Source: an uncultured Synechococcus sp.
GTDB lineage: Bacteria; Cyanobacteriota; Cyanobacteriia; Phormidesmidales; Phormidesmidaceae
Length of the DNA: 64,000 bases
Direction of reading: 5' to 3'
Assembly: GCA_937911865.1 (NCBI GenBank)
Contig: CALDSK010000248.1
Coordinates: forward strand, 62,001-126,000
Below, piece after piece: positions 18,681-27,696 of this stretch (position 1 is its first letter; every line of letters begins with the position of its first letter). A program made the position numbers and the translations under genes. The notes beneath the pieces were generated by a model. It had not been told where the DNA came from. It saw nothing but the letters and a program-made list of their open reading frames with translations, and ran no database searches.

Positions 18681-20663
18681 TTAAGTTGAGGCAGAAGCGG
18701 GTATTGGCTTTGAGTCGGTATCTTGACTGTTTTCTGAAGCACGTGTTTTTGAAGCGCCTGCCTGATTGTCTTTAAAGGACTGCTGGCGATCGCGTATCTC
18801 CAAAAACACCAGCAACGCATTCACATCAGCCGGATTCACCCCGCCAATCCGTGTGGCCTGCCCTACGGTCAGTGGCTTTACTCTATTCAGCTTCTCTCGC
18901 GACTCCATCGACAGCGTCTCCACCGTCATATAGTCAAGATCCTGCGGCAAAGCACGATTCGCCTGACGTGAGACTAAATCAATCTGTTTTTGCTGGCGCT
19001 GAATGTAGCCCGAGTATTTGATATCAATTTCAGCACCCTCTTTTTCAACTCGGGTGAGTTCATCGTTACCTAATCCATACTGCTCTAAAGTCTCATAGTG
19101 AAATTTTGGGCGGCGGATAAGGTCAGCTAGCGTCACCGATCCCTTGATCCGCTGCTGCGTATCAGCATAGATTTGCTTGCCGATTTCCTCATTCTCTTTC
19201 ACTCGTTTTTTGCTCAAGCGCTCTTTTTCTACGGCAATGTTCGCCTGCTTTTTCTGATATAGATCCCAGCGGCGATCGTCAATCAAACCGATCTCTCTGC
19301 CGAGCGGTGTCAGGCGCTGATCGGCGTTGTCTGAGCGCAGGATTAGCCGGTATTCTGAGCGTGAAGTCAAGACACGATATGGCTCACGTAGATCTTTGGT
19401 ACACAGGTCATCAATCAGCGTGCCTAGGTAGCTACCCTCGCGAGGAAAGACCACCATCTCTTTCCCTTGAACCAGATGCGCAGCATTGATCCCCGCCACT
19501 AAGCCTTGACCTGCGGCTTCCTCGTACCCGGTTGTTCCATTAATCTGCCCCGCACAAAACAGACCTTCTACCTGCTTTGTCATCAGCGTTGGAAAGCACT
19601 GAGTGGCTGGAATATAGTCGTAGTCAACCGCGTAGGCAGGGCGCAGCATGGTGCAGTTTTCTAGCCCTGGGAGCGTATGTAGCATTTCAACTTGCAGCGT
19701 CTCAGGTAACCCTGTAGAGAACCCCTGAATATACAGCTCTGGGTAGTCTCTACCTTCAGGCTCAATAAATATTTGGTGACTTTCTTTTTCTGCAAAGCGC
19801 ACAATTTTATCTTCGATGCAGGGGCAGTAGCGTGGACCTTTCGCTTCTACCCAGCCGCCGTAGACGGGTGATAGGTGAAGATTGTCTCGTACCAGCTGAT
19901 GGGTGGCGGCGGTGGTGCGCGTCATGTAGCAAGGAATTTGCTCGCGCTCGTTCCAGACCTCGGGATCAAAGCTGAACCAGCGCACGTCGAGATCGCCTGG
20001 CTGATTCTCTAGCTTGCGGTAGTCAACAGAACGCTTGTCAACTCTGGCGGGCGTGCCGGTTTTAAGCCGCGAGGTTTCAAAGCCCAGTCGGTTGAGGGTT
20101 TCGGTCATGCCAATGGCAGCGGGTTCCCCGGCTCTGCCAGCTGAAAGGGACTTTTTGCCAACCCAGATAGTGCCATTGAGAAAAGTCCCGGTAGTCAGGA
20201 TGACCGCCTTGCAGCCAAACGTCATGCCAAAGTAGGTTTCTAGGCCGATGATTTCGTCGCTTTCACCAAGCACCAGATCGGTCGCCATGCCCTCTCGCAG
20301 CGTCAGGTTTTCCTGATTTTCAACGACTGATTTCATCACAGCCGCGTATTCTCGCTTATCGGTTTGGGCCCGCAGCGCCCAGACGGCAGGACCGCGAGAG
20401 CTGTTCAGAATACGCTTTTGTAAGTAGGTGCGGTCGGCAATCTTACCGATTTCGCCGCCGAGTGCATCGACTTCGTGAGCTAGCTGCGACTTGGCGGGGC
20501 CGCCGACGGCAGGATTGCAGGGCTGCCAGGCAATGCGGTCCAGATTCATGGTGAGCAGCAGCGTTTTGCAGCCCAGCCGCGCAGCGGCAAGTGCAGACTC
20601 GCAGCCGGCGTGGCCCGCGCCCACTACGATGACATCAAATTCGTCTGAAAAGGAGACGTTCAT
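18681..20663 (-). CDS. mnmG: tRNA uridine-5-carboxymethylaminomethyl modification enzyme MnmG (GidA)
   Basis: FAD-dependent enzyme which with MnmE modifies U34 of tRNAs reading split codon boxes. The N-terminal dinucleotide fold (VIVVGAGHAGCESALAAARLG), the GidA signature around CNPAVGGPAKSQL, and GTFLNGTIWVG are present; the C-terminal part holds the helical MnmE-binding region, with GQATRIGGVNPADVNALLV. Length 660 is slightly longer than usual because of a Ser/Lys-rich tail of about 30 residues. mnmE is not in the window. The ATG at 20663 follows GGAGA at a normal distance. Confidence 0.96.
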   Translation of the reverse strand: MNVSFSDEFDVIVVGAGHAGCESALAAARLGCKTLLLTMNLDRIAWQPCNPAVGGPAKSQLAHEVDALGGEIGKIADRTYLQKRILNSSRGPAVWALRAQTDKREYAAVMKSVVENQENLTLREGMATDLVLGESDEIIGLETYFGMTFGCKAVILTTGTFLNGTIWVGKKSLSAGRAGEPAAIGMTETLNRLGFETSRLKTGTPARVDKRSVDYRKLENQPGDLDVRWFSFDPEVWNEREQIPCYMTRTTAATHQLVRDNLHLSPVYGGWVEAKGPRYCPCIEDKIVRFAEKESHQIFIEPEGRDYPELYIQGFSTGLPETLQVEMLHTLPGLENCTMLRPAYAVDYDYIPATQCFPTLMTKQVEGLFCAGQINGTTGYEEAAGQGLVAGINAAHLVQGKEMVVFPREGSYLGTLIDDLCTKDLREPYRVLTSRSEYRLILRSDNADQRLTPLGREIGLIDDRRWDLYQKKQANIAVEKERLSKKRVKENEEIGKQIYADTQQRIKGSVTLADLIRRPKFHYETLEQYGLGNDELTRVEKEGAEIDIKYSGYIQRQQKQIDLVSRQANRALPQDLDYMTVETLSMESREKLNRVKPLTVGQATRIGGVNPADVNALLVFLEIRDRQQSFKDNQAGASKTRASENSQDTDSKPIPASAST

Positions 20664-20932
20664 ACTGGCTTATCTGCTGACTTGCTACTTGCTACTGCTG
20701 CTGCTGACTTACGCACTGCTGCGGTAGGTCCTTTTATCCTAAGCTCATCTCATGATGAAATGCGCTCAAATGCCCGACCTATTCTAGCGATTGTCGGTCT
20801 CAATCGTTGGTTTGCGTTGGTTTTATCTTTGGTTTGAGCAAAGGGTCTATTCATAATGAGTGAGTACATCTCACCCGCGATTTGGTACATTTTTGCCTAT
20901 ATCAAACTCTTTTAATCAAGCTGAGCTGCAAC

Positions 20933-22162
20933 ATGAATTTTGGTCAGGTCGTTACTCACGAAAAAGAGGCCATTGTTCAGCTGTGGATAGCGCGAGTCCG
21001 TGAAGATGTCTCAATTAAAAGTACTCAAGATCTAACCTACTCTGGTGTGTTAGACAGCTTGCCATCGCTGATAGATGCGATCGCACAGCTCCTCTCACAA
21101 CCCACCACAGAAGACATTCAAGCAATATTGCGCAGCGGTTTAGAGCACGGCGCGCTAAGAGCAGACCAAGGCTATGACGCCAAAGAAATTGTTAGAGAGT
21201 ACGACATCCTGCGCGATGTCATTTTTGACGTCTTAGAAGAAGCGCTGCTGCAAAGTCAGCCCGTTATGCTGCTAAGAACGGTTCGGTTGATTGACGGTGC
21301 TGTCGATAAAGTCATCGCAACCGCATTGGATCGTTACACTGAAGAGCGGTTAAAAGAAGTCAATTTGCTATACGACGAAATGATTGCCAGCAATCAAGAG
21401 CTAGACCGTTTGGCACGCAACGAACAAACTAATCTAGTCTATTTGGCCCACGAGCTTAAAAGTCCACTGAGCTGCATTATTGGCTACTCAGATTTGTTCT
21501 TGCGGCAGCAGGGCAGCGGTGGCGATCCCAAGATCAGCTTTATCGAACGGGTGTTAGCCAGTGGTCGTCAGCTGTTGCAGATGATTAATGAAACGCTAGA
21601 AGTATCTTCTTACCGGGCGGGGCAGGTTGCTGTCAATCCAGCTGATGTCAATGTCTGCGAGGTGGTAGAGGAGGTCTCGCTTGTAATGGATACGCTGGCA
21701 CAGCAAAAACAGCTCTCTGTGGTTACCACCTGCCCCGCGACTGCTCAGCTGGTTTGGACGGATCGAAGCCGTCTACGTCAGATTATTACTAACTTGCTGA
21801 GTAACGCGGTGCGATACACCGAGAAAGGCAGCATTCGGGTAAGCGTACAGATGAAAGCAGAGACAGTAGAAATTGCGATCGCCGATACCGGTCTTGGTAT
21901 TTCAGATGAAGAACAAGATCGCATCTTTGAGCCTTTTTATCAGGGCGAAGCCGGACAGCAGCTGCCCAGTAGCACTGGACTAGGACTTGCGATCGCCTAC
22001 CAAATGGTAAACCTGCTTCAAGGCAGCATTCGGCTTCAGTCGAAGACAAACGAGGGATCGACCTTCACAATTGTCCTGCCCTTGCGCTATCAGCCGCCTG
22101 AGCCGTCATCCCATAAAAGCGCTTTACCCAAGGCCAATCCAACTGAAATTCTTATCGACTGA
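20933..22162 (+). CDS. Sensor histidine kinase with RsbRD-like N-terminal domain
   Basis: Soluble two-component histidine kinase; no membrane helix is seen. The ATG at 20933 is preferred over GTG 20882 because the domain begins there. Residues 1-150 resemble the helical RsbRD-type sensory domain (EKEAIVQLWIARVRED, EIVREYDILRDVIFDVLEEA). Then come HisKA with the phospho-accepting His in VYLAHELKSPLS, and HATPase_c with N box (IITNLLSNAVRYTEKG), G1 (DTGLGIS), F box (FEPFYQG) and G2 (GLGLAI). No response regulator is adjacent, so it is an orphan kinase; its signal is unknown. Confidence 0.9.
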   Translation: MNFGQVVTHEKEAIVQLWIARVREDVSIKSTQDLTYSGVLDSLPSLIDAIAQLLSQPTTEDIQAILRSGLEHGALRADQGYDAKEIVREYDILRDVIFDVLEEALLQSQPVMLLRTVRLIDGAVDKVIATALDRYTEERLKEVNLLYDEMIASNQELDRLARNEQTNLVYLAHELKSPLSCIIGYSDLFLRQQGSGGDPKISFIERVLASGRQLLQMINETLEVSSYRAGQVAVNPADVNVCEVVEEVSLVMDTLAQQKQLSVVTTCPATAQLVWTDRSRLRQIITNLLSNAVRYTEKGSIRVSVQMKAETVEIAIADTGLGISDEEQDRIFEPFYQGEAGQQLPSSTGLGLAIAYQMVNLLQGSIRLQSKTNEGSTFTIVLPLRYQPPEPSSHKSALPKANPTEILID

Positions 22163-22215
22163 CACACCGCCATCTGCTTAGCTACAAGCCCGATTGATAT
22201 AGACGCTTACTCAAT

Positions 22216-22992
22216 ATGACGACTCCACAGCTGCTTGCTTTTGACTTCGATGGCGTAATTTGCGACGGCCTAATCGAATACTTTCAAACCGCCTGGCAGG
22301 CCTATTGTCAGCTCTTTAAGCCGCCGAGCAATCAGCCACCAGAAGGCTTGGCTGAACGGTTTTACCCTTTGCGCCCTGTGATTGAAACCGGTTGGGAGAT
22401 GCCTGTGCTCGTAGCCGCACTGGTAAAAGGCGCTAGCAATGCACAAATTATTGAACAGTGGCCAGAGATGGCGCTGCCCTATCTAGACGCTGCTAACCTG
22501 ACCAAGGCCCAGTCTGTGCAAACGCTAGATGGGGTTCGCGATCAGTGGATTCAGCGCGATTTGCAAAGCTGGCTGGATCTACATCGGTTTTACCCTGGCA
22601 TGATTGACCGATTGACCGCTCTGTTAGCTAGCGAAATACCCATCTACATCGTAAGTACCAAAGAAGGTCGATTCATCAAGGCCTTGCTGGCACAGAGCGG
22701 ATTAGATTTTCCTACAGAGAGAATCTTTGGCAAAGAGGTCAAACGCCCCAAATATGAGACGCTGCGACTGCTGAAAGAGAAACATGCCGCCCAGCGCATT
22801 TGGTTCGTTGAAGATCGATTGCCAGCGCTCAAGGCAGTAGCCGCGCAGCCCGACCTAGCGAAAACGGCTCTCTTTTTGGCTGACTGGGGCTACAACCTTG
22901 ATCCCGATCGTGAGACCGTCAGACAATCGAGCAGAATTCATCTATTATCGTTACAGCAAATAGTACAAAAGTTCGGCAGCTGGATATCTTGA
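22216..22992 (+). CDS. HAD family hydrolase
   Basis: Haloacid-dehalogenase superfamily phosphatase of 258 residues. Motif I DFDGVICDG carries the nucleophile and acid Asp near residues 9-11; motif II Ser/Thr is in IYIVSTKEGR, the Lys of motif III in GKEVKRPK, and motif IV in FVEDRLPAL. An all-helical cap lies between motifs I and II. Substrate unknown. It is 53 bases downstream of the histidine kinase gene and 51 bases before nurA, so cotranscription is possible. Confidence 0.85.
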   Translation: MTTPQLLAFDFDGVICDGLIEYFQTAWQAYCQLFKPPSNQPPEGLAERFYPLRPVIETGWEMPVLVAALVKGASNAQIIEQWPEMALPYLDAANLTKAQSVQTLDGVRDQWIQRDLQSWLDLHRFYPGMIDRLTALLASEIPIYIVSTKEGRFIKALLAQSGLDFPTERIFGKEVKRPKYETLRLLKEKHAAQRIWFVEDRLPALKAVAAQPDLAKTALFLADWGYNLDPDRETVRQSSRIHLLSLQQIVQKFGSWIS

Positions 22993-23043
22993 TAGTTGCC
23001 CATCTAGTAGGCCGGACATCTAGCTAGCTGAACATAATATGCC

Positions 23044-24228
23044 GTGCTCGATCTGACCAAGCTTGCCCGCCAAATGCAGGGCATTAGCGACCACCTCACT
23101 CAAGAAGCAGACGCCGCCCGTAGGCGAGTAGAGATTGCCCGTCAGCTGATGACGCAGGCAGCTGGCTCGCAAGGAGCGCTGGTCGATCGGCTAGATGAAT
23201 GGCGCGATCGCATTCTTTTTGCCGCGGCTGAACCGATCGAGCCGCTTCATACAAAAATTCCGCTTAGCAGCGCTCCAGACTCGCATACGGTCGTTTCCGC
23301 AGACGGTTCGCAAATATCACCGAGCCACCATGAAATTGCCTACTGCTATTTGCTCAACATCAGCCGCATTATCATCCACTATGGCCAAAGCCGTTATCCG
23401 GTGCTCGACAGCATTCCAGAAGTGGTTTATCGCCCCGAAGATCTCTATGCGTCGCGCAAGTGGGGGATCCGCACCGAAGAGTGGATGAGCTTCAAGCGGA
23501 CTGCCGCCGAGGCCGTTATGCTAGGCGAGCTAGGCCAGTCGGTTTGTGAGGCAAGTACGCTTAGCCCAACACTGGCGCTAACGGATGGTTCTTTAATCTA
23601 TTGGTTTCTAGAACAGATTCCTGCGGCTGCTCGCGATGAAATATTGATCCCCATTTTAGAAGCCTGGGATCGCCTGCGTCAGGCTCGTATTCCGGTCATG
23701 GGTTACATCAGCGCCTCGCGCAGTGGTGAAGCCCTAAACTTTTTGCGCCTGTGCGCTTGCCCTTACGAAGCACCAGACTGCCTGACTCACTGCGCCGACC
23801 AGCGGGCCCAAATGCCCTGCCAAACGTTTGCACCGCTGCGAGACGTCACGCTTTGGTCCACGTCTTTATCGCCTGGCGAGCGCGGTCCGCTGTGGAAAAG
23901 CTCTGCTGATATTCTGGGCTGCTATGGCGATCACGCCGTGTACTTTTGCTATGTCAACGTTGGTGCGGAAGTGGCACGCGTAGAGTTTCCTCAGTGGGTA
24001 ATCGAAGATCGCACGCTGCTCGATTCCGCTTTGAGCCTGATGCTAGCTCAGGTACAAAAAGGGTTTGGCTATCCGGTGGCGCTGGCTGAAGCGCACAACC
24101 AGGCAGTCGTGAAGGGTGGCGATCGCACCCGATTTTTCACCCTGCTAGAGCAGCAAATGATCCGCGCAGGTCTCAAAAATGTAGGGACCTCCTTCAAAGA
24201 AGCTCGCAAAAGAGGCAGTATCGCTTGA
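23044..24228 (+). CDS. NurA-domain nuclease
   Basis: Protein of the NurA family, 5'-3' nucleases that in archaea work with the HerA helicase in double-strand-break end resection. The start codon is GTG at 23044; a nearby ATG at 23039 is out of frame. The metal-binding Asp of NurA is seen in VVSADGSQISPS, and a second acidic block is ALTDGSLIYWFLE near residue 180. The C-terminal catalytic region contains PQWVIEDRTLLD and YPVALAEAHNQAVV. Length 394 residues suits the cyanobacterial group. No herA is present in the window. The stop is 1 base from the end of the convergent AAA+ gene. Confidence 0.82.
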   Translation: MLDLTKLARQMQGISDHLTQEADAARRRVEIARQLMTQAAGSQGALVDRLDEWRDRILFAAAEPIEPLHTKIPLSSAPDSHTVVSADGSQISPSHHEIAYCYLLNISRIIIHYGQSRYPVLDSIPEVVYRPEDLYASRKWGIRTEEWMSFKRTAAEAVMLGELGQSVCEASTLSPTLALTDGSLIYWFLEQIPAAARDEILIPILEAWDRLRQARIPVMGYISASRSGEALNFLRLCACPYEAPDCLTHCADQRAQMPCQTFAPLRDVTLWSTSLSPGERGPLWKSSADILGCYGDHAVYFCYVNVGAEVARVEFPQWVIEDRTLLDSALSLMLAQVQKGFGYPVALAEAHNQAVVKGGDRTRFFTLLEQQMIRAGLKNVGTSFKEARKRGSIA

Positions 24229-24229
24229 G

Positions 24230-25744
24230 TTAATGGATGGTCACCGACAGCCCGCGTTGCTTCATAGCCTGCTGAATGTGACTGAGCTTCACAGTTTTGG
24301 CGTTTTTCGACTGAGCGATCGCAATCGCCCCTTCTGCCAACAGTTGAATCTCACCGCCACTGACCTTTAGCTGCGTCGCCAGATCCATCCAGTCGATTTT
24401 AGAACTACAGGTAATGCCCGAAAAAGCCTGTCGCCACATCATTTTACGGGCGACTTTATAGGGCATTGGTAGGCTCACAGTCGCTTCTATTTGTTGACGC
24501 CACCGAGCTTGAACCGTATGCAGGTAGCGGGCACTCAACAGCGTAATACCAGGTTCAGACTTACGGGCGGTTAGCCACTGCTGAAGCTGCGCTCTAGAAG
24601 GCCGATATGGCTGGTCTTCGTCGTTGCGATCGCGGCCAAACCAAACGGCAGCAGACTTGATGAGCAGCACCGGATAGCGCGCAGAATCTAAAGATTGAAG
24701 GACCTCTAGCCAATGTTCAGGGTAGACCTGTGCTAGATCTAGCTCGCTCAGTGATTGCTGTAGAGATGTTGCGATCGCCCCTGCCGACATTGTTTTCCCG
24801 GTCCCGGTTTCTCCTACTAAAAGGGTCGTCTGCCCAGTGTCCGCCTTCGTTACAAACCCTGCGGACGTTTGCTGGCTGAGCGTTTGCAGCTGGCTGAGCA
24901 CCGACGTTGGCAAAATCAGCTGATCCCAAGCAACCTCTGGCTGACGAATTTTGACCGCCCGGGTAGCCGGTGTGGGAGCGGGCAACGCGAGCAGCGGCTC
25001 GGGTGTGGCCAACCGCTGAAACAGGACATCTTGATCGGGCTGTTCCGCGAGCAAATAGTTAACCCACTCATCGCTAAGCTGCAAGTAGCTGGTCAGCTTA
25101 CTCCCTGGTCGCAGTGAAACGTAGCGCAGGATCTTTTTTTCAATCAAGGACTCAGGGCCCGTCAGCTTAGCTCTAGCCCGGCGACGCTCTAAATCGTTTC
25201 GGCAGAGCAGTCGCAAGGCCAAATCCACCATGGGTAAATCGGTAGCAGTGCCTTTCTCTTCTCCGGTTTGCAGAAAGTGGTACAGCCGCCCGTAGCGCCG
25301 ATTGACTTCGGGGGCTAGCACCATCAGCAGTAAGTTTTTCTCAAACAGCGTCAGGTTCAGATAGTGGCGTAGTGACGGCAGCGCCAGCACAATATTGTCT
25401 TGGGCGCTAATTTGAATGCGCCTTTCTAGCTGGCTTTGATAGCCAACCGGGGCTTTTTTACACTTGGGTAGCGTAGCGGACTCACCGTTTGTAGCCGGTG
25501 ACTTTAGCTCTGTAGCGGCCGCCGCAGGCGCGCGGCAGTCGTCGTAACTAGGATTGGGTACAGAGATAACGCCCTTCCACCAGTGACTACTCAGGCGATC
25601 GGCGGGGGTTGTGGCGACTTTCTCAATGGCTTTATGGTCTTTGCGTTGACGGGCGATCGCTAGCATCAGCAGCCGATCAAGCCAGGCTAGCTCAGTTTTG
25701 AGAAAGGCGCAGATAACTGCAAACGGCATTAAGTCAACGCCCAT
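24230..25744 (-). CDS. AAA+ ATPase-like protein with variant winged-helix N-terminus; Walker B lost
   Basis: A 504-residue protein that aligns by eye with AAA+ ATPases carrying an N-terminal winged-helix variant domain, the group that includes the Afp15-type ATPase of contractile injection systems. Residues about 120-250 form the N-terminal domain (LTLFEKNLLLMVLAPEVNRR, VDLALRLLCRNDLER). The AAA core begins with LILPTSVLSQLQTL; Walker A is intact (GETGTGKT, Lys about 317). At the Walker B site, where relatives read like LLFDEADALFG, it reads LLIKSAAVWFGRD: the Asp and Glu are gone. The arginine-finger region is also altered (VQARWRQQIEAT). ATP binding without hydrolysis is likely. It starts 7 bases after the VOC gene, so the two form an operon. 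A paralogue lies at 39607. Confidence 0.72.
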   Translation of the reverse strand: MGVDLMPFAVICAFLKTELAWLDRLLMLAIARQRKDHKAIEKVATTPADRLSSHWWKGVISVPNPSYDDCRAPAAAATELKSPATNGESATLPKCKKAPVGYQSQLERRIQISAQDNIVLALPSLRHYLNLTLFEKNLLLMVLAPEVNRRYGRLYHFLQTGEEKGTATDLPMVDLALRLLCRNDLERRRARAKLTGPESLIEKKILRYVSLRPGSKLTSYLQLSDEWVNYLLAEQPDQDVLFQRLATPEPLLALPAPTPATRAVKIRQPEVAWDQLILPTSVLSQLQTLSQQTSAGFVTKADTGQTTLLVGETGTGKTMSAGAIATSLQQSLSELDLAQVYPEHWLEVLQSLDSARYPVLLIKSAAVWFGRDRNDEDQPYRPSRAQLQQWLTARKSEPGITLLSARYLHTVQARWRQQIEATVSLPMPYKVARKMMWRQAFSGITCSSKIDWMDLATQLKVSGGEIQLLAEGAIAIAQSKNAKTVKLSHIQQAMKQRGLSVTIH

Positions 25745-25751
25745 CCTTCCG

Positions 25752-26240
25752 TTATCCTTCGAGAGTATTCGCTGAGTCTTCTTCGTTTAGTTCGCCAGTA
25801 GATGCTAGGCGGCGAAGCAACTCTATCGGTAGCCCATCTGTATCTGCTAAAAAGGCCACCTCATACGTATCATCCCCGATCTGCTGCGGCTGCGGCTTCA
25901 GTAAAACCTTGAGCTTACCGCCAACTTCATCTACCTGGCTGCGGAGATTAACAATCCAGTCCGCTAAGCTTGCAAAGTTCTCTGCCTTGAGATGGTCCGT
26001 GAGATCAAACGAGAGATGGTAGTAGCCCGTGTAGTGCTCGTCGGTAAACGCATCTATTGCTGGACGCGGCTCGGGTACCTGCATTAGCTCCACGCGTCCG
26101 CCCAGCCCTGTCATCCAGCAAGCCAGGGTAACGCCTGCGGTAAAACGCGTTTCCACCGTGAAGCCCAACCGTTCGTAGAAAGCGATCGCCTGATGGATAT
26201 CTGCAGTTTTGATAGAAACGTGATGCATGAAAGCTTGCAC
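25752..26240 (-). CDS. VOC (glyoxalase/bleomycin-resistance fold) family protein
   Basis: A 162-residue protein of the vicinal-oxygen-chelate superfamily. It begins MHHVSIKTADIHQAIAFYERLGFTVE after an optional four residues, the classic first beta-alpha module with the metal-ligand His. The second module has YYHLSFDLTD, and YEVAFLADTDGLPIELL gives the terminal metal Glu. This resembles glyoxalase-I-like proteins, but length and sequence do not fix the substrate. It is the first gene of a two-gene operon with the AAA+-like protein. Confidence 0.85.
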   Translation of the reverse strand: MQAFMHHVSIKTADIHQAIAFYERLGFTVETRFTAGVTLACWMTGLGGRVELMQVPEPRPAIDAFTDEHYTGYYHLSFDLTDHLKAENFASLADWIVNLRSQVDEVGGKLKVLLKPQPQQIGDDTYEVAFLADTDGLPIELLRRLASTGELNEEDSANTLEG

Positions 26241-26261
26241 GAGAGCGTCGTCAAAAGGAGA

Positions 26262-26771
26262 CTATTCGAATATTTTTAGATACCGATACTGCGTGGGAAC
26301 ACCTCTTTCTTTTTCCAAGGTGAAGTTAATGACTTCCCACTGTGGTTCTACGCTGGCCGTTTCGCTAAAGGCAACTGGCAGACCATAGAGCTTGGGCACT
26401 TTTTCTTGCGTTTTGCTTTGCCAGGGTGCACCATGCTCCAAGTAAGGCGTCATCAGCTGTTGATAGCGCGCCGCAATAATCACCTTGGTGGCCCGGTATC
26501 CTTCTGTATAAAGCCGATCTAGCTCTTCGTGAATCTCAAAGCGAATGCCATCTGGGTGAGTGTGCTGCCGGTACCATTTTTCTTGCCAAAGCCGCCAGTG
26601 GCGGCCCGACTGCACGTGAACCAGCTCTTGGTTTTCAGGATTAGCTTCGAAAGCGCCATGGCGTGAGCATAGGTAGCTGTCGGTGAGTAGTAGAGCAGGA
26701 ATCGTTTGGCGGCAGTGCGGGCACTGAATTTCAGGGCCGTATATGGGATATTGAGAGTCGGAGCCAATCAT
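26262..26771 (-). CDS. TIGR02652-type conserved cyanobacterial protein
   Basis: A 169-residue protein matching, from memory, the cyanobacterial family TIGR02652 of unknown function. The ATG at 26771 is preferred to a TTG one codon earlier. The N-terminus has a zinc-ribbon-like pair (CPHCRQT and, 17 residues later, CSRHG). The rest is rich in aromatic residues (HVQSGRHWRLWQEKWYRQH, VIIAARYQQLMTPYLEHG) and ends in a beta-type segment. The VOC gene begins 21 bases after its stop, so a three-gene minus-strand unit is possible. Confidence 0.78.
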   Translation of the reverse strand: MIGSDSQYPIYGPEIQCPHCRQTIPALLLTDSYLCSRHGAFEANPENQELVHVQSGRHWRLWQEKWYRQHTHPDGIRFEIHEELDRLYTEGYRATKVIIAARYQQLMTPYLEHGAPWQSKTQEKVPKLYGLPVAFSETASVEPQWEVINFTLEKERGVPTQYRYLKIFE

Positions 26772-27177
26772 CAAGCGTTCCTATTACCTGTGCTGTTTAC
26801 AGAAAAGCCAGAACAAAAGCCAGTCACTTATAGCGTTCACCATTTAGATTCTGTACATTCCCAGCCGGTGAAACCGTCGATGCATCAAAGCTAAATGATC
26901 AGGAGCGGTGGGAGCTTGCGTCGCTTTACGGCGATAAGAAACGCCCACCAAGACAGTCACCAAATGCATCTGGCAATTGCGATATCTCGTTTAGCCGGTC
27001 GTTGTTTAGTCAGCTATTTTTTGATCTGCACTTCGCTTGCCCTACGATTAGAGGCCATGACATCTAAATTAAGACGTGCAATTGGGTAGAGCGATGTATC
27101 AAATAGAGCAGAGTGCTCAGCAATCTCTATGAAATCGGCGTGGAATTGGACTCATTATAGCTAGCGAGGTGTTCTCC
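26772..27177. other. 406-bp gene-free region between divergent genes
   Basis: Divergent promoter region for the TIGR02652-type gene and the gamma-carbonic-anhydrase-like gene. A 64-codon open frame at 26895-27089 has no ribosome site and no recognisable domain, and I do not support it. GAGGTG 8 bases before 27178 is the ribosome site of the next gene. No other structure was seen. Confidence 0.55.
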
Positions 27178-27693
27178 ATGAATTCTATTTGGCCTGCGCC
27201 CGATCTCTCCAAGGCTGCTTTCGTCGCAGATAATGCCACCGTCGTCGGCCAAATCGAGATTGGCGAGGGCGCTAGCATCTGGTTTGGTGCGGTGGTGCGA
27301 GGCGATGTCGACATCATTCAAATTGGGCCTCACAGCAATGTGCAAGATGGCGCGGTGCTGCATGGCGATCCGGGCCTGCCTACAGTTTTAGAAGCGTTTG
27401 TCACGATCGGACACCGAGCAGTAATACATAGCGCCCATATTGAGCAGGGCTGTCTGATTGGAATTGGGGCAATCATTCTCAATGGGGTGCGGGTCGGTGC
27501 GGGTAGCATCATCGGCGCAGGGGCGGTGGTCAACCGAGACGTGCCGCCGCGATCGCTCGTCGTCGGTGTCCCTGGAAAAGTCTTGCGCCCCCTATCTGAG
27601 GAAGATGCGGAAGAGCTTATCGAACATGCTAAAAAATATGAGCGGCTAGCTCTGGTACATGCTGGCAAAGGTACAAATTTGGGATTTGTGTAG
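27178..27693 (+). CDS. Gamma-carbonic-anhydrase-like left-handed beta-helix protein
   Basis: Hexapeptide-repeat protein of the gamma-carbonic anhydrase family. The ATG at 27178 has GCGAGGTG upstream at good distance, better than GTG 27169. The left-handed beta-helix is read from the repeating V-G-x-I-x-I-G pattern (TVVGQIEIGEGASIWFGAV). The three Zn-ligand histidines expected of the family are present: His in AVLHGD, and IGHRAVIHSAHI. Length 171 residues fits the short (non-CcmM) class. Such proteins may hydrate CO2 or be inactive; the sequence alone cannot say. The next gene starts 4 bases after its stop, so they are cotranscribed. Confidence 0.87.
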   Translation: MNSIWPAPDLSKAAFVADNATVVGQIEIGEGASIWFGAVVRGDVDIIQIGPHSNVQDGAVLHGDPGLPTVLEAFVTIGHRAVIHSAHIEQGCLIGIGAIILNGVRVGAGSIIGAGAVVNRDVPPRSLVVGVPGKVLRPLSEEDAEELIEHAKKYERLALVHAGKGTNLGFV

Positions 27694-27696
27694 GGC

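Noticed and set aside
26895..27089. 64-codon plus-strand frame in the spacer before the gamma-carbonic-anhydrase-like gene
   Set aside because: No ribosome site and no similarity to a known small protein; lies in a divergent promoter region.
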